From Microvirga sp. BSC39 (GTDB taxonomy: Bacteria > Pseudomonadota > Alphaproteobacteria > Rhizobiales > Beijerinckiaceae): a DNA stretch of 64,000 nucleotides. Below are positions 17,071 through 24,822 of this stretch, one piece after another (position 1 is the stretch's first letter; every line of letters starts with the position of its first letter). The stretch is taken from the NCBI RefSeq assembly GCF_000739015.1, contig NZ_JPUG01000070.1, positions 124,001 through 188,000 of the forward strand. Reading direction: 5' to 3'. A program made the position numbers and the translations under genes. The notes under the pieces were generated by a model. The model did not search any database. It was not told the origin of the DNA and saw only the letters and a list, made by a program, of their open reading frames with translations.

Positions 17071-18054
17071 CTACGAACCGGCCTTCTTGTAGGCATCGAC
17101 GATGGCCTGCCCGTCGGTGCCGGCCTTCTTCAGCCAGTCGGCCGTGAGCTGCTCGCCGACCTTCTGAAGCCCTGTCTTCAGTTCCGCGCTCGGCGGCTGC
17201 ACCTTCATGCCGTTCTTGGCCAGCTGCTCGAGATACCACTTGGTCTTTTCCTGAGCCGTTCGCCAGCCGCGCTCCTCGGCCGCCTTGGCGGCCTTGAGGA
17301 TCCCCTCCTGAGTCGGCTTGTCGAGAGCATCGAACGCGGCCTTGTTGACGAAGGTCATGTTCTTCGGAATCCACGCCTGCGTGTCGTAGAAGTGGGACAG
17401 AGATTCCCACACCTTCGCGTCGTAGCCGGTCGCGCCGGAGGTCATGAAGGTGGTCACGACACCGGTGGCGAGGGCCTGCGGCAGCTCGGCGGCCTGCACG
17501 GTCACGGGCTGCGCGCCGACGATCTCGGCGATGCGCGAGGTGCCCACATTGTAGGCGCGCCACTTCACGCCCTTCAGATCCTCGACCTTGTTGATCTCCT
17601 GCTTGGCGAAAATCCCTTGCGGCGGCCACGGCACGGCGAAGAGCAGCTTCAGGCCCTGGCTTTCGAGCTTCTTCTCGATGGCCGGGCGCTGCACGTCCCA
17701 CAGCTTCTTCGACTGGTCGAAGGAGGTGGCGAGGAAGGGCACCACGTCGAGGCCGTAGAGCGGATCCTCGTTCTCGTGCAGGGACATCAGCACCTCGCCG
17801 GCCTGGGCCTGGCCGGTCTGCACCGCGCGCTTGATCTCCGGCGCCTTGAACAGCGAGGCGTTGGCGTGAACCGTGATCTGCAGCTTGCCCCCGGTGGCGT
17901 CCGCCACGTCCTTCGAGAAGGCGTTCAGGTTCTCGGTGTGGAAGTTGTCCGCCGGATAGGCGGCCGGCAGGTTCCATTTGGTCTGCGCCATCGCGGGGGC
18001 TGCCATCAGCAGCGCGCCGGCGAGGCTCAACCCCAATCGTGTCCTATGCTTCAT
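17071..18054 (-). CDS. dctP: TRAP transporter substrate-binding protein (DctP)
   Basis: 327 residues with a signal peptide (GLSLAGALLMAAPAMAQ). The DctP-family core is visible: KWNLPAAYPADNFHTENLNAF, GEVLMSLHENEDPLYGLDVVPFLATSF, LKGVKWRAYNVGTSRIAEIVGAQPV (with the conserved Arg that binds substrate carboxylate) and PQALATGVVTTFMTSG. It is the periplasmic receptor delivering an organic acid or similar anion to the DctQM permease. Third gene of a dctQ-dctM-dctP operon, 30 bp after dctM. Confidence 0.92.
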   Translation of the reverse strand: MKHRTRLGLSLAGALLMAAPAMAQTKWNLPAAYPADNFHTENLNAFSKDVADATGGKLQITVHANASLFKAPEIKRAVQTGQAQAGEVLMSLHENEDPLYGLDVVPFLATSFDQSKKLWDVQRPAIEKKLESQGLKLLFAVPWPPQGIFAKQEINKVEDLKGVKWRAYNVGTSRIAEIVGAQPVTVQAAELPQALATGVVTTFMTSGATGYDAKVWESLSHFYDTQAWIPKNMTFVNKAAFDALDKPTQEGILKAAKAAEERGWRTAQEKTKWYLEQLAKNGMKVQPPSAELKTGLQKVGEQLTADWLKKAGTDGQAIVDAYKKAGS

Positions 18055-18084
18055 GTGATCCTTCTCCTCTGGTTATGATGGATC

Positions 18085-19401
18085 CTATTCCGGAAAGGCG
18101 AGCCGTGGGAGCCACAATGCGATGTCCGGAAAAGCCGTGATGATGGCGACCGCCGCCACGAGCAGGAAGAAGAACGGCAGCGCCGACCGTGCGACGGTGA
18201 AGCTGTCGCGCCCGCTCATGTTCTGCAGCACGAAGAGGTTGAAGCCGACCGGCGGCGTGATCTGCGCCATCTCCACCAGGATTATGAGGAAGACGCCGAA
18301 CCAGATCAGGTCGAACCCCGCCTGCTTGATCATGGGCAGCACCACCACGGTGGTGAGCACGATCATCGAGATGCCGTCGATGAGGCAGCCCAAAAGGATG
18401 TACATGACGGTGAGCGCCGCGATCAGCACGTAGGGCGACAGCTGCAGCGACTCGACCCAGGCGGCGAGCGCCGCCGGGATACCCGTATAGGCCATGGCCG
18501 CCGTGGTGAAGGCGGCGCCCGCCAGGATCAGCATGATCGTGACCGTCAGGCGCGTGGCGCTCAACAGAGAATCCCGGAACGTCGCCCAGGAGAGCGTGCC
18601 CGACCACCAGGCGAGGATGAGCGCGCCCGTCACGCCCCAGGCGGCGCATTCGGTCGCCGTCGCCCAGCCGAAGATGAGCGCGCAGAAGATGAAGGCGATC
18701 AGCAAGAGGACCGGCAGGAGCTTGGCCGAACTCCGCAGCTTGTAGCCGAAGCTCGTGCGAGGCTCGGGCGGCGGGGATTTCCTCGGGTTGAGGGCCGACC
18801 ACAGGGTGATGTAGCCGGAATAGAGCCCCATCACGAGAAGGCCCGGCAGGAAGCCCGCGAGGAAAACCTGGATCACCGACACATTCGCCGCGATGGCATA
18901 GACCACCATGGGAATGGACGGCGGGATGAGAAGCCCGAGGGTGCCGGAGCCGGCCAGACTCCCGAGGCTCATCAGGTCGTCGTAGCCGCGTTTCTTCAGC
19001 TCGGGGAGCGCGATCTTGCCGATGGTCGCGCAGGTGGCGGCGGACGAGCCCGACACGGCCGCGAACACGCCGCAGCCGACCACGTTCACGTGCAGCAGGC
19101 GCCCGGGCAGCCAGTTGAGCCAGGGCGCGAGCCCGAGGAACATCTGCTCGGACAGGCGCGTGCGGAAGAGGATCTCGCCCATCCAGATGAAGAGCGGCAG
19201 GGCCGCCAGCGACCAGGAGGCGGAACTCGACCAGACCGTGGTGGCGAGCACCGGCCCGATGGGCACGGGCGTGACCATGAAGATGGCGGCAAAGCCCACG
19301 ATGAGCAGCGCGATGCCGATCCAGATGCCGAAGGCCAGAAGACCGATGAGCAGGCCCAGGAGAATGACGGCGGTGGTGACGAGGCCGAGATCTGCAAACA
19401 T
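18085..19401 (-). CDS. dctM: TRAP transporter large permease (DctM)
   Basis: 438 residues with about 12 hydrophobic helices. The DctM signatures LPLFIWMGEILFRT, AVSGSSAATCATIGKIALPELKKRGYD, GLLIPPSIPMVVYA and EMAQITPPVGFNLFVLQN are present. It is the Na+-coupled transport subunit in the inner membrane. It begins 3 bp after the end of dctQ, so translation is likely coupled. Confidence 0.94.
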   Translation of the reverse strand: MFADLGLVTTAVILLGLLIGLLAFGIWIGIALLIVGFAAIFMVTPVPIGPVLATTVWSSSASWSLAALPLFIWMGEILFRTRLSEQMFLGLAPWLNWLPGRLLHVNVVGCGVFAAVSGSSAATCATIGKIALPELKKRGYDDLMSLGSLAGSGTLGLLIPPSIPMVVYAIAANVSVIQVFLAGFLPGLLVMGLYSGYITLWSALNPRKSPPPEPRTSFGYKLRSSAKLLPVLLLIAFIFCALIFGWATATECAAWGVTGALILAWWSGTLSWATFRDSLLSATRLTVTIMLILAGAAFTTAAMAYTGIPAALAAWVESLQLSPYVLIAALTVMYILLGCLIDGISMIVLTTVVVLPMIKQAGFDLIWFGVFLIILVEMAQITPPVGFNLFVLQNMSGRDSFTVARSALPFFFLLVAAVAIITAFPDIALWLPRLAFPE

Positions 19402-19404
19402 CGT

Positions 19405-19950
19405 TTAAAGCCCGCTCTCGGCTGCGCGGTTGACGATCTCCTCCGGCGTTTCCGCCCGCGGCTTCTCGTAGCGCGGGGCACGCCCCCTCAGGACGTGCAC
19501 GAGTTCGTCGATGAACGCGATCGCGAGGATCGTCAGGCCGATCGAGTAGCCGAGCTGCGGAAACCAGAGCGGCACCGCGACCGCGCCCTGAGACATGTCG
19601 TTGAAGCGCCAGCTGTCATAGGTCATGTGCACCGCGTACCAGGCGAAGAACCCGATCACCGCCGTACCGACGAGAAGGCACAGGATCTCGACGCCGCGCC
19701 GCGCGCCGGTGGGCAGCCGCTCGAGCACCAGGCCGATGCGGATCAGCTCGCCGGACCTGAACGTGTGGGCGAGGCCCAGGAACGCCATCGCGGCCATGGA
19801 CCAGGCGGCGTAATCGTCGCCGGCCGGGATGTTGATCCCGAATTCGCGCCCGAGCGAGAGGGTCATCATCAGGAGAAAGATCGTGATCAGGAAAATGCCT
19901 GCCAGATATCCGGCGAAGAGATAGAGACCGTCGAGCAGGGTTCTGATCAT
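19405..19950 (-). CDS. dctQ: TRAP transporter small permease (DctQ)
   Basis: 181 residues with four hydrophobic helices; the GREFGINIPAGDDYAAWSMAAMAFLGLAHTFRSGELI-type central region (given here only as GELIRIG and DDYAAW) is characteristic of DctQ. It forms the membrane complex with DctM. First gene of the TRAP operon. The upstream 280 bp contain a family-2 palindrome and the promoter region shared with the divergent radical-SAM gene. Confidence 0.9.
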   Translation of the reverse strand: MIRTLLDGLYLFAGYLAGIFLITIFLLMMTLSLGREFGINIPAGDDYAAWSMAAMAFLGLAHTFRSGELIRIGLVLERLPTGARRGVEILCLLVGTAVIGFFAWYAVHMTYDSWRFNDMSQGAVAVPLWFPQLGYSIGLTILAIAFIDELVHVLRGRAPRYEKPRAETPEEIVNRAAESGL

Positions 19951-20088
19951 GCGAAGCGTTCTCTCCCGGTCGTTACGCGCAGGGGGAGCTTACCGTTACG
20001 GTGAGTAAGGGCAAGGGCCTGTCTGGGATTGAATGCACAAGCTTGCGCCGTTTCTGGTCTGGCGCTGGGCAGGCTGGTCAGAGTGAAG

Positions 20089-20128
20089 CGTCATCCCGGA
20101 TCTTCGCTGCGCTCCGTCCGGGATGACG
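20089..20128. repeat. GC-palindrome intergenic unit (family 2, short)
   Basis: A single hairpin CGTCATCCCGGA...TCCGGGATGACG about 70 bp upstream of the LexA box of the radical-SAM gene. Confidence 0.6.
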
Positions 20129-20198
20129 GCAAACTTCCCCCCTCGTGCGACCTCCCGCCCTCTCCCTAAACCCTCGCCAGCGCCCCATCTTCATGCTA

Positions 20199-20213
20199 GA
20201 ACAAAACACGAAC
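20199..20213 (+). promoter_or_regulatory. LexA (SOS) box upstream of the radical-SAM/UdgX genes
   Basis: GAACAAAACACGAAC is an exact GAAC-N7-GAAC, the reverse complement of the alphaproteobacterial LexA site GTTC-N7-GTTC. It ends 17 bp before the ATG of the radical-SAM gene and would block transcription from a promoter just upstream or overlapping. Confidence 0.75.
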
Positions 20214-20230
20214 AATCCTGCGAAAGACCC

Positions 20231-21445
20231 ATGGACGAAAAGCTTTCGAAGAAGCTGCGCATCCTGGCGGACGCGGCCAAGTATGATGCCTCCTGCTCCT
20301 CCTCCGGAGCGCCCAAGCGCAAATCGGATCCCGACGGCCTCGGCTCGACGGTGGGAACCGGGATCTGCCACGCCTACACGCCGGACGGGCGCTGCGTGTC
20401 GCTGCTCAAGATCCTGCTGACGAACTACTGCCTGTTCGACTGCGCATATTGCGTGAACCGGCGCTCGTCCAACGTGAAGCGGGCGAAGTTCTCGGTCGAC
20501 GAGGTGGTGACGCTCACGGTCGAGTTCTACAAGCGCAACTACATCGAGGGCCTGTTCCTGTCGTCGGGCATCATCCGCTCGCCCGACTACACCATGGAGC
20601 AGATGATCCTGGTGGCGAAGAAGCTGCGCGGCGATCACGGCTTTCGCGGCTACATCCACCTGAAGACCATCCCCGAGGCGAGCCCCTGGCTCATCGAGGA
20701 GGCGGGCCTGTGGGCCGACCGCCTGTCGATCAACCTCGAACTGCCGACGGAGAAGAGCCTGGAGCAGCTGGCGCCGGAGAAGGACGGCGCCTCCATCGAG
20801 ACCGCCATGGCGCAGATGTTCGAGCGCATCGAGGAGGCGCGGGAAGAACGCCGCCACTTCTCGCCGGCCGGCCAGACCACGCAGATGATCGTGGGCGCCG
20901 ACGAGACGACGGACGCGGACGTGTTGCGCAAGTCGGCCAAGCTCTACGGACATTACGACATGAAGCGGGTCTATTACTCCGCCTTCAGCCCGATTCCGGA
21001 TTCGAGCGCCATCCTACCCCTGAAATCGCCGCCGCTCATGCGCGAGAACAGGCTCTACCAGGCCGACTGGCTGCTGCGCTATTACGGCTTCGACGTGGAC
21101 GAGATCGCGTCAAGCGCCGAACAAGGCATGCTCGATCTCGACATCGACCCCAAGCTCGCCTGGGCGCTCAAGAACCGCCACCGCTTCCCGGTGGACGTGA
21201 ACCGGGCCGACCGGGAGATGCTGCTGCGGGTGCCGGGCCTCGGCGCCCGGGCGGTGGACAAGATCGTGGTGGCGCGCAAGCACACGACGTTGCGCCTGGA
21301 GGATGTGGCCCGCCTCACCTCAGGGCTCAAACGCGCCAAGCCGTTTCTCATCACGGCCGATCATCACCCCAAGGCTAGGCTCGACAAGCTCGACCTGCGC
21401 GAGCGGCTGATCGAGAAGCCGGAACAGTTGAGCCTGTTTGCGTAA
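20231..21445 (+). CDS. Putative DNA modification/repair radical SAM protein
   Basis: 404 residues. The radical SAM 4Fe-4S motif CxxxCxxC is C67-C71-C74 (TNYCLFDCAYCVNRR), followed by FLSSGIIRSPDYTMEQM and the C-terminal helix-hairpin-helix DNA-binding segment VNRADREMLLRVPGLGARAV. This matches the TIGR03916 family, named as putative DNA modification/repair radical SAM proteins, which is regularly paired with the UdgX/TIGR03915 protein, as here. ATG 20231 is chosen because the LexA box lies 17 bp upstream and the longer frame would run through it. The substrate is unknown; SOS control and the partner imply nucleic-acid repair. Confidence 0.92.
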   Translation: MDEKLSKKLRILADAAKYDASCSSSGAPKRKSDPDGLGSTVGTGICHAYTPDGRCVSLLKILLTNYCLFDCAYCVNRRSSNVKRAKFSVDEVVTLTVEFYKRNYIEGLFLSSGIIRSPDYTMEQMILVAKKLRGDHGFRGYIHLKTIPEASPWLIEEAGLWADRLSINLELPTEKSLEQLAPEKDGASIETAMAQMFERIEEAREERRHFSPAGQTTQMIVGADETTDADVLRKSAKLYGHYDMKRVYYSAFSPIPDSSAILPLKSPPLMRENRLYQADWLLRYYGFDVDEIASSAEQGMLDLDIDPKLAWALKNRHRFPVDVNRADREMLLRVPGLGARAVDKIVVARKHTTLRLEDVARLTSGLKRAKPFLITADHHPKARLDKLDLRERLIEKPEQLSLFA

Positions 21446-21455
21446 GAGCGTGGCT

Positions 21456-21554
21456 GTCATCCCGGGGCTGCGCAGCAGAACCCGGGATCGCTGGACGAGA
21501 ATGGCACCACATCCTGCACACGATCCCGGATCGGCTTTCGCCGTCCGGGATGAC
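21456..21554. repeat. GC-palindrome intergenic unit (family 2)
   Basis: GTCATCCCGGG...CCCGGGATC followed by GATCCCGGATCGG...CCGTCCGGGATGAC. It fills nearly all of the gap between the radical-SAM and UdgX genes, so an operon would have to read through it. Confidence 0.65.
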
Positions 21555-21567
21555 CATTGAGGCTCCC

Positions 21568-23007
21568 ATGACCCTCCACCGCATCACTCTCAAAACCGGC
21601 GCGGACCTGCACACCTTCCGCAAGGCCGTGCGCTGGCTGATCGCCGAGGAGCTGGCGCCGCAGCATGTGGTGTTCGCCATCGACGATGAGCCCGGCCTCC
21701 TCGGCGACGAGACGGTCACAAACGCGCCGCCGGTCGCGATCCCGAAGGGCGTGTCACGGCTGATCGAGCAGGTGGTCTGCCACGGCGACCCCGAGCGCTA
21801 TGCCCTGCTCTACAGCCTCGTCTGGCGCGTCCTGAACGGCGAGCGCGATCTCCTCGAAGTCGCAAGCGACCCGCTGGTGCATCGCATCGACCTGATGGCC
21901 CGCTCCGTGCGGCGCGACCTGCACAAGATGCACGCCTTCGTGCGCTTCCGCCGGATGCAAGGAGAGCTTGAGCGCTTCGCCGCCTGGTTCGAGCCCGAGC
22001 ATTTCATTCTTGAGGCAGCGGCGCCCTTCTTCGTCGACCGCTTCCGCTCCATGGACTGGACGATCCTCACCCCCATCGGCTCCGCGCGCTGGGATCGGCA
22101 TGAGCTCGCCTTCGGCCCTCCCGGGCGGCGCGAGGATGCTCCCGAGGAGGACAGCTTCGAGGAGGGCTGGCGCGGCTATTACGAGAGCGTGTTCAACCCG
22201 GCGCGGGTGAACCCCACGGCCATGCGGGCCGAGATGCCGAAGAAGTACTGGCGCAACATGCCCGAGACCGCCGCCATTCCCGGTCTGATCCAAACGGCCG
22301 CCCAGCGCGTTGAACGGATGATCGAACAGGAGGCGACGATGCCCACCAAACGCACGCCGGAACGCGCCATAGAGGCCATGTGGGATCAGGAACCAAAGAC
22401 CCTGGAAGAACTCAACGCCATCATCGCCAAGGCAGGACCCCTGGTGCCCGGCGCCACGCAGGCCGTGTTCGGCGAGGGCCCGCACCATGCGGAGATCGTG
22501 TTCGTCGGCGAGCAGCCGGGCGACCAGGAGGACCTGCAGGGGCGGCCCTTCGTCGGCCCCGCCGGCAAGCTTCTGACCAAGGCCATGCGGGAAGCCGGGA
22601 TCGAGCGCGAGCAGGCCTATCTCACCAATGCGGTGAAGCACTTCAAGTTCGAGCAGCGCGGCCATCGGCGCATCCATTCCAAGCCCACGACCGGCGAGGT
22701 GAAGCACTACCGGCCCTGGCTGATGAAGGAGCTGGAGCTGGTGCGGCCGAAGCTCGTGGTGGCTCTCGGCGCAACCGCCGTTCTGGCGCTCTCGGGCAAG
22801 GCGACGCCGATCACCCGCTCGCGCGGACGCGCGACCTTCGGCCCTTACCAGGGCTACATCACCGTGCATCCGAGCTATCTGCTGCGCCTGCCCGACGAGG
22901 CGACGAAGCGGGAAGCCTACGAGGCGTTCCTGAATGACCTGCGCCGCATCCACGATCTGGCCCAGGCCGATCTGGAAACGGGCGAGCTACCGCTGGCGGC
23001 GGAATAG
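21568..23007 (+). CDS. udgX: UdgX-type uracil-DNA crosslinking protein fused to a TIGR03915 domain
   Basis: 479 residues. Residues 1-~255 are the TIGR03915 domain that co-occurs with the radical-SAM partner. From ~285 there is a family-4-like uracil-DNA glycosylase fold with motif A GEQPGDQED (314-322), the UdgX-specific R-loop GHRRIH with His370 in the position known to link covalently to the uracil-derived abasic site, and motif B HPSYLLR (434-440). UdgX proteins bind uracil-DNA irreversibly rather than turning over. Start: ATG 21568 has GAGG five bases upstream; an in-frame ATG at 21550 lies inside the palindrome. Probably expressed with the radical-SAM gene under SOS control. Confidence 0.92.
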   Translation: MTLHRITLKTGADLHTFRKAVRWLIAEELAPQHVVFAIDDEPGLLGDETVTNAPPVAIPKGVSRLIEQVVCHGDPERYALLYSLVWRVLNGERDLLEVASDPLVHRIDLMARSVRRDLHKMHAFVRFRRMQGELERFAAWFEPEHFILEAAAPFFVDRFRSMDWTILTPIGSARWDRHELAFGPPGRREDAPEEDSFEEGWRGYYESVFNPARVNPTAMRAEMPKKYWRNMPETAAIPGLIQTAAQRVERMIEQEATMPTKRTPERAIEAMWDQEPKTLEELNAIIAKAGPLVPGATQAVFGEGPHHAEIVFVGEQPGDQEDLQGRPFVGPAGKLLTKAMREAGIEREQAYLTNAVKHFKFEQRGHRRIHSKPTTGEVKHYRPWLMKELELVRPKLVVALGATAVLALSGKATPITRSRGRATFGPYQGYITVHPSYLLRLPDEATKREAYEAFLNDLRRIHDLAQADLETGELPLAAE

Positions 23008-23127
23008 GAAGGGTGCGCCCTACCCCTCTTGGGGAGTTGCCACGCCTTCCCCATGAGCAGACCCTGGCCGACGCCGGAGCCGCTTTGGTTCGGCCAAGGG
23101 AGGCGCCGGTCTGCCGGCGAAAGGGCC

Positions 23128-23400
23128 ATGCCGCAATTCGTGATCGAGCGAAACATGCCGAATGTGGGCAATCTGTCTGCTGCGGATCTGCAGCAGGCCT
23201 CCAGAACCTCGTGCGATACCCTGCGCGAACTCGGACCCGAGATCCAATGGGTTCAAAGCTACGTCACGGACGACAAGATCTACTGCGTCTATCGGGCGCC
23301 CGATGAAGGATTGATCCGCGAGCACGCCCAGAAGGCGGGATTTCCGGCCGACAGCATCTCGCAGGTGCGCTCGGTGATCGACCCGACCACGGCGGACTGA
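23128..23400 (+). CDS. DUF4242 family protein
   Basis: 90 residues beginning MPQFVIERNMPNVGNLSAADLQ, with IQWVQSYVTDDKIYCVYRAPDE and GLIREHAQKAGFPADSI, the pattern of DUF4242 (SCO4226-type nickel-binding, ferredoxin-like fold proteins). Likely a small cytoplasmic metal-binding protein; function not established. ATG 23128 is chosen because it matches the family N-terminus; the frame is open upstream without domain content. It ends 1 bp from the stop of the convergent antiporter gene. Confidence 0.82.
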   Translation: MPQFVIERNMPNVGNLSAADLQQASRTSCDTLRELGPEIQWVQSYVTDDKIYCVYRAPDEGLIREHAQKAGFPADSISQVRSVIDPTTAD

Positions 23401-23401
23401 T

Positions 23402-24676
23402 TTAGGATTCCGGCTGGGCAACCGTTTTCCGTTGCGCCGCACGCATGGTGAGCTTCCGGCGGTGGTCGAGGTGCCGCATCGCCGGCGTGACCGTGACGCC
23501 GTGCAGCACGATGGAGACGAGGATGATGAATCCCGCCGTGCTCCAGAGCAGGTCGGCATTGTCGAACTCGGCATGGTTCAGGGCATAGGACAGATAATAG
23601 ATCGAGCCGAGCCCGCGGATGCCGAAGAAGCTGATCGCCGCCTTTTCGCCCGGTGGCGGATCGGTGCCGATCAGCCCGATCCAGCCGGCGAGCGGCCGGA
23701 TCACGAACAGGGCCAGCAGGCCGAAGACGACAGCCTGCCACGTGAGGGCGTTGAACAGGTCGCCGCCCGTCATGGCGCCGCCGAGCAGGACGAGAAGCAC
23801 CATCATCATGAGGCGCTCGAGTTCTTCCGCGAAATCGTGGAGCTTCTGGTGATACTCGTGCTCGGGTTGCGTGGCCCGCAGGGCAAGCGCCGCCACGAAG
23901 ACAGCGAGAAAGCCGTAGCCCTTCACCATCTCGGTCACCCCATAGGCGATGCAGGTGATGCCGAGCGCCACGAAGCCCGCGCCCGTGCGGGAGAGCTTGG
24001 CCCGGTTCGGCAGGTGGAAGGTCAGCCAGCCCAGCGCCCGCCCGATGACGTACCCCATGACGAGTCCGGCCCCGACCTTCCAGAGCACCCCATAGGCGAA
24101 CCATTCCGTCACGCTCTTCAAGCTCACCTCGTGGGCGAACGCGATGGCGAGCATGATGAACGGGAATGCGAGACCGTCGTTGAGGCCGGCCTCGGAGGTG
24201 AGCGTGAAGCGCACCTCGTCCTCCTCCCGGTCGCCCGGCGGTCCCACCTGCACGTCGCTGGCCAGCACCGGATCGGTGGGGGCGAGCGCGCCCGCGAGAA
24301 GCACGGCGGCGGCGAGGCTCAGGCCCAGGAGGCTGGTGCCGAGCCAGGCGAGGCCGAAGATCGTGAGCGGCATGGCGATGCCGAGCAGCCGCCAGGTGAG
24401 GCGCCAGCGCTTCCAGCCGAAGGGCCGGTCGATCTTCAGGCCCGCACCCATGAGCGAGATGATGACCACGAACTCGCTCAGGCGCTCGACGATGGCGAGC
24501 TCCTCCTTGGGGTGGGGCATCACGCCCGGGACTTGGGGGAAGGCAAAGATGAGCGCACCCAAGCCGACGCAGAAGATCGGCAGGGACAGGGGCAGTTCCT
24601 TCAGGACCATGGGAAGCCAGGCGGTCAGAAGGACGACCACCCCGAAGCCTGCCAGCACGACGATGTAAGCGCTCAT
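23402..24676 (-). CDS. Cation/proton antiporter, CPA family
   Basis: 424 residues with about 12 membrane helices and the NhaP/Na+-H+ exchanger signatures LAGALAPTDPVLASDVQVG (ion-binding Asp region) and LTSEAGLNDGLAFPFIMLAIAF, plus ISFFGIRGLGSIYYLSYAL late in the protein. It exchanges Na+ or K+ for protons across the inner membrane. The TrkA-type C-terminal regulatory domains are absent. It is divergent from the PBP1A gene, with a CtrA box between them. Confidence 0.9.
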   Translation of the reverse strand: MSAYIVVLAGFGVVVLLTAWLPMVLKELPLSLPIFCVGLGALIFAFPQVPGVMPHPKEELAIVERLSEFVVIISLMGAGLKIDRPFGWKRWRLTWRLLGIAMPLTIFGLAWLGTSLLGLSLAAAVLLAGALAPTDPVLASDVQVGPPGDREEDEVRFTLTSEAGLNDGLAFPFIMLAIAFAHEVSLKSVTEWFAYGVLWKVGAGLVMGYVIGRALGWLTFHLPNRAKLSRTGAGFVALGITCIAYGVTEMVKGYGFLAVFVAALALRATQPEHEYHQKLHDFAEELERLMMMVLLVLLGGAMTGGDLFNALTWQAVVFGLLALFVIRPLAGWIGLIGTDPPPGEKAAISFFGIRGLGSIYYLSYALNHAEFDNADLLWSTAGFIILVSIVLHGVTVTPAMRHLDHRRKLTMRAAQRKTVAQPES

Positions 24677-24733
24677 AAGGCTGCGAACGCGGCCCGGACT
24701 CGGCAGTTCCAGCAGAGAACCCGTTAACTCCCG

Positions 24734-24748
24734 TTAACCGCCCCTTAA
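24734..24748. promoter_or_regulatory. CtrA-type box between antiporter and PBP1A genes
   Basis: TTAACCGCCCCTTAA is an exact TTAA-N7-TTAA, the full-site consensus of the cell-cycle regulator CtrA. A further TTAA lies 6 bp to the left (24724). The box is 89 bp before the PBP1A GTG and 58 bp before the antiporter ATG, so either gene could be the target. Confidence 0.5.
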
Positions 24749-24822
24749 ACCGCCACATTTAAAGTGCCTCAGAGCATGAAAGGCCGCAGCACCGGCCGTA
24801 TGAATGCGGGGTTATAAAAGAC

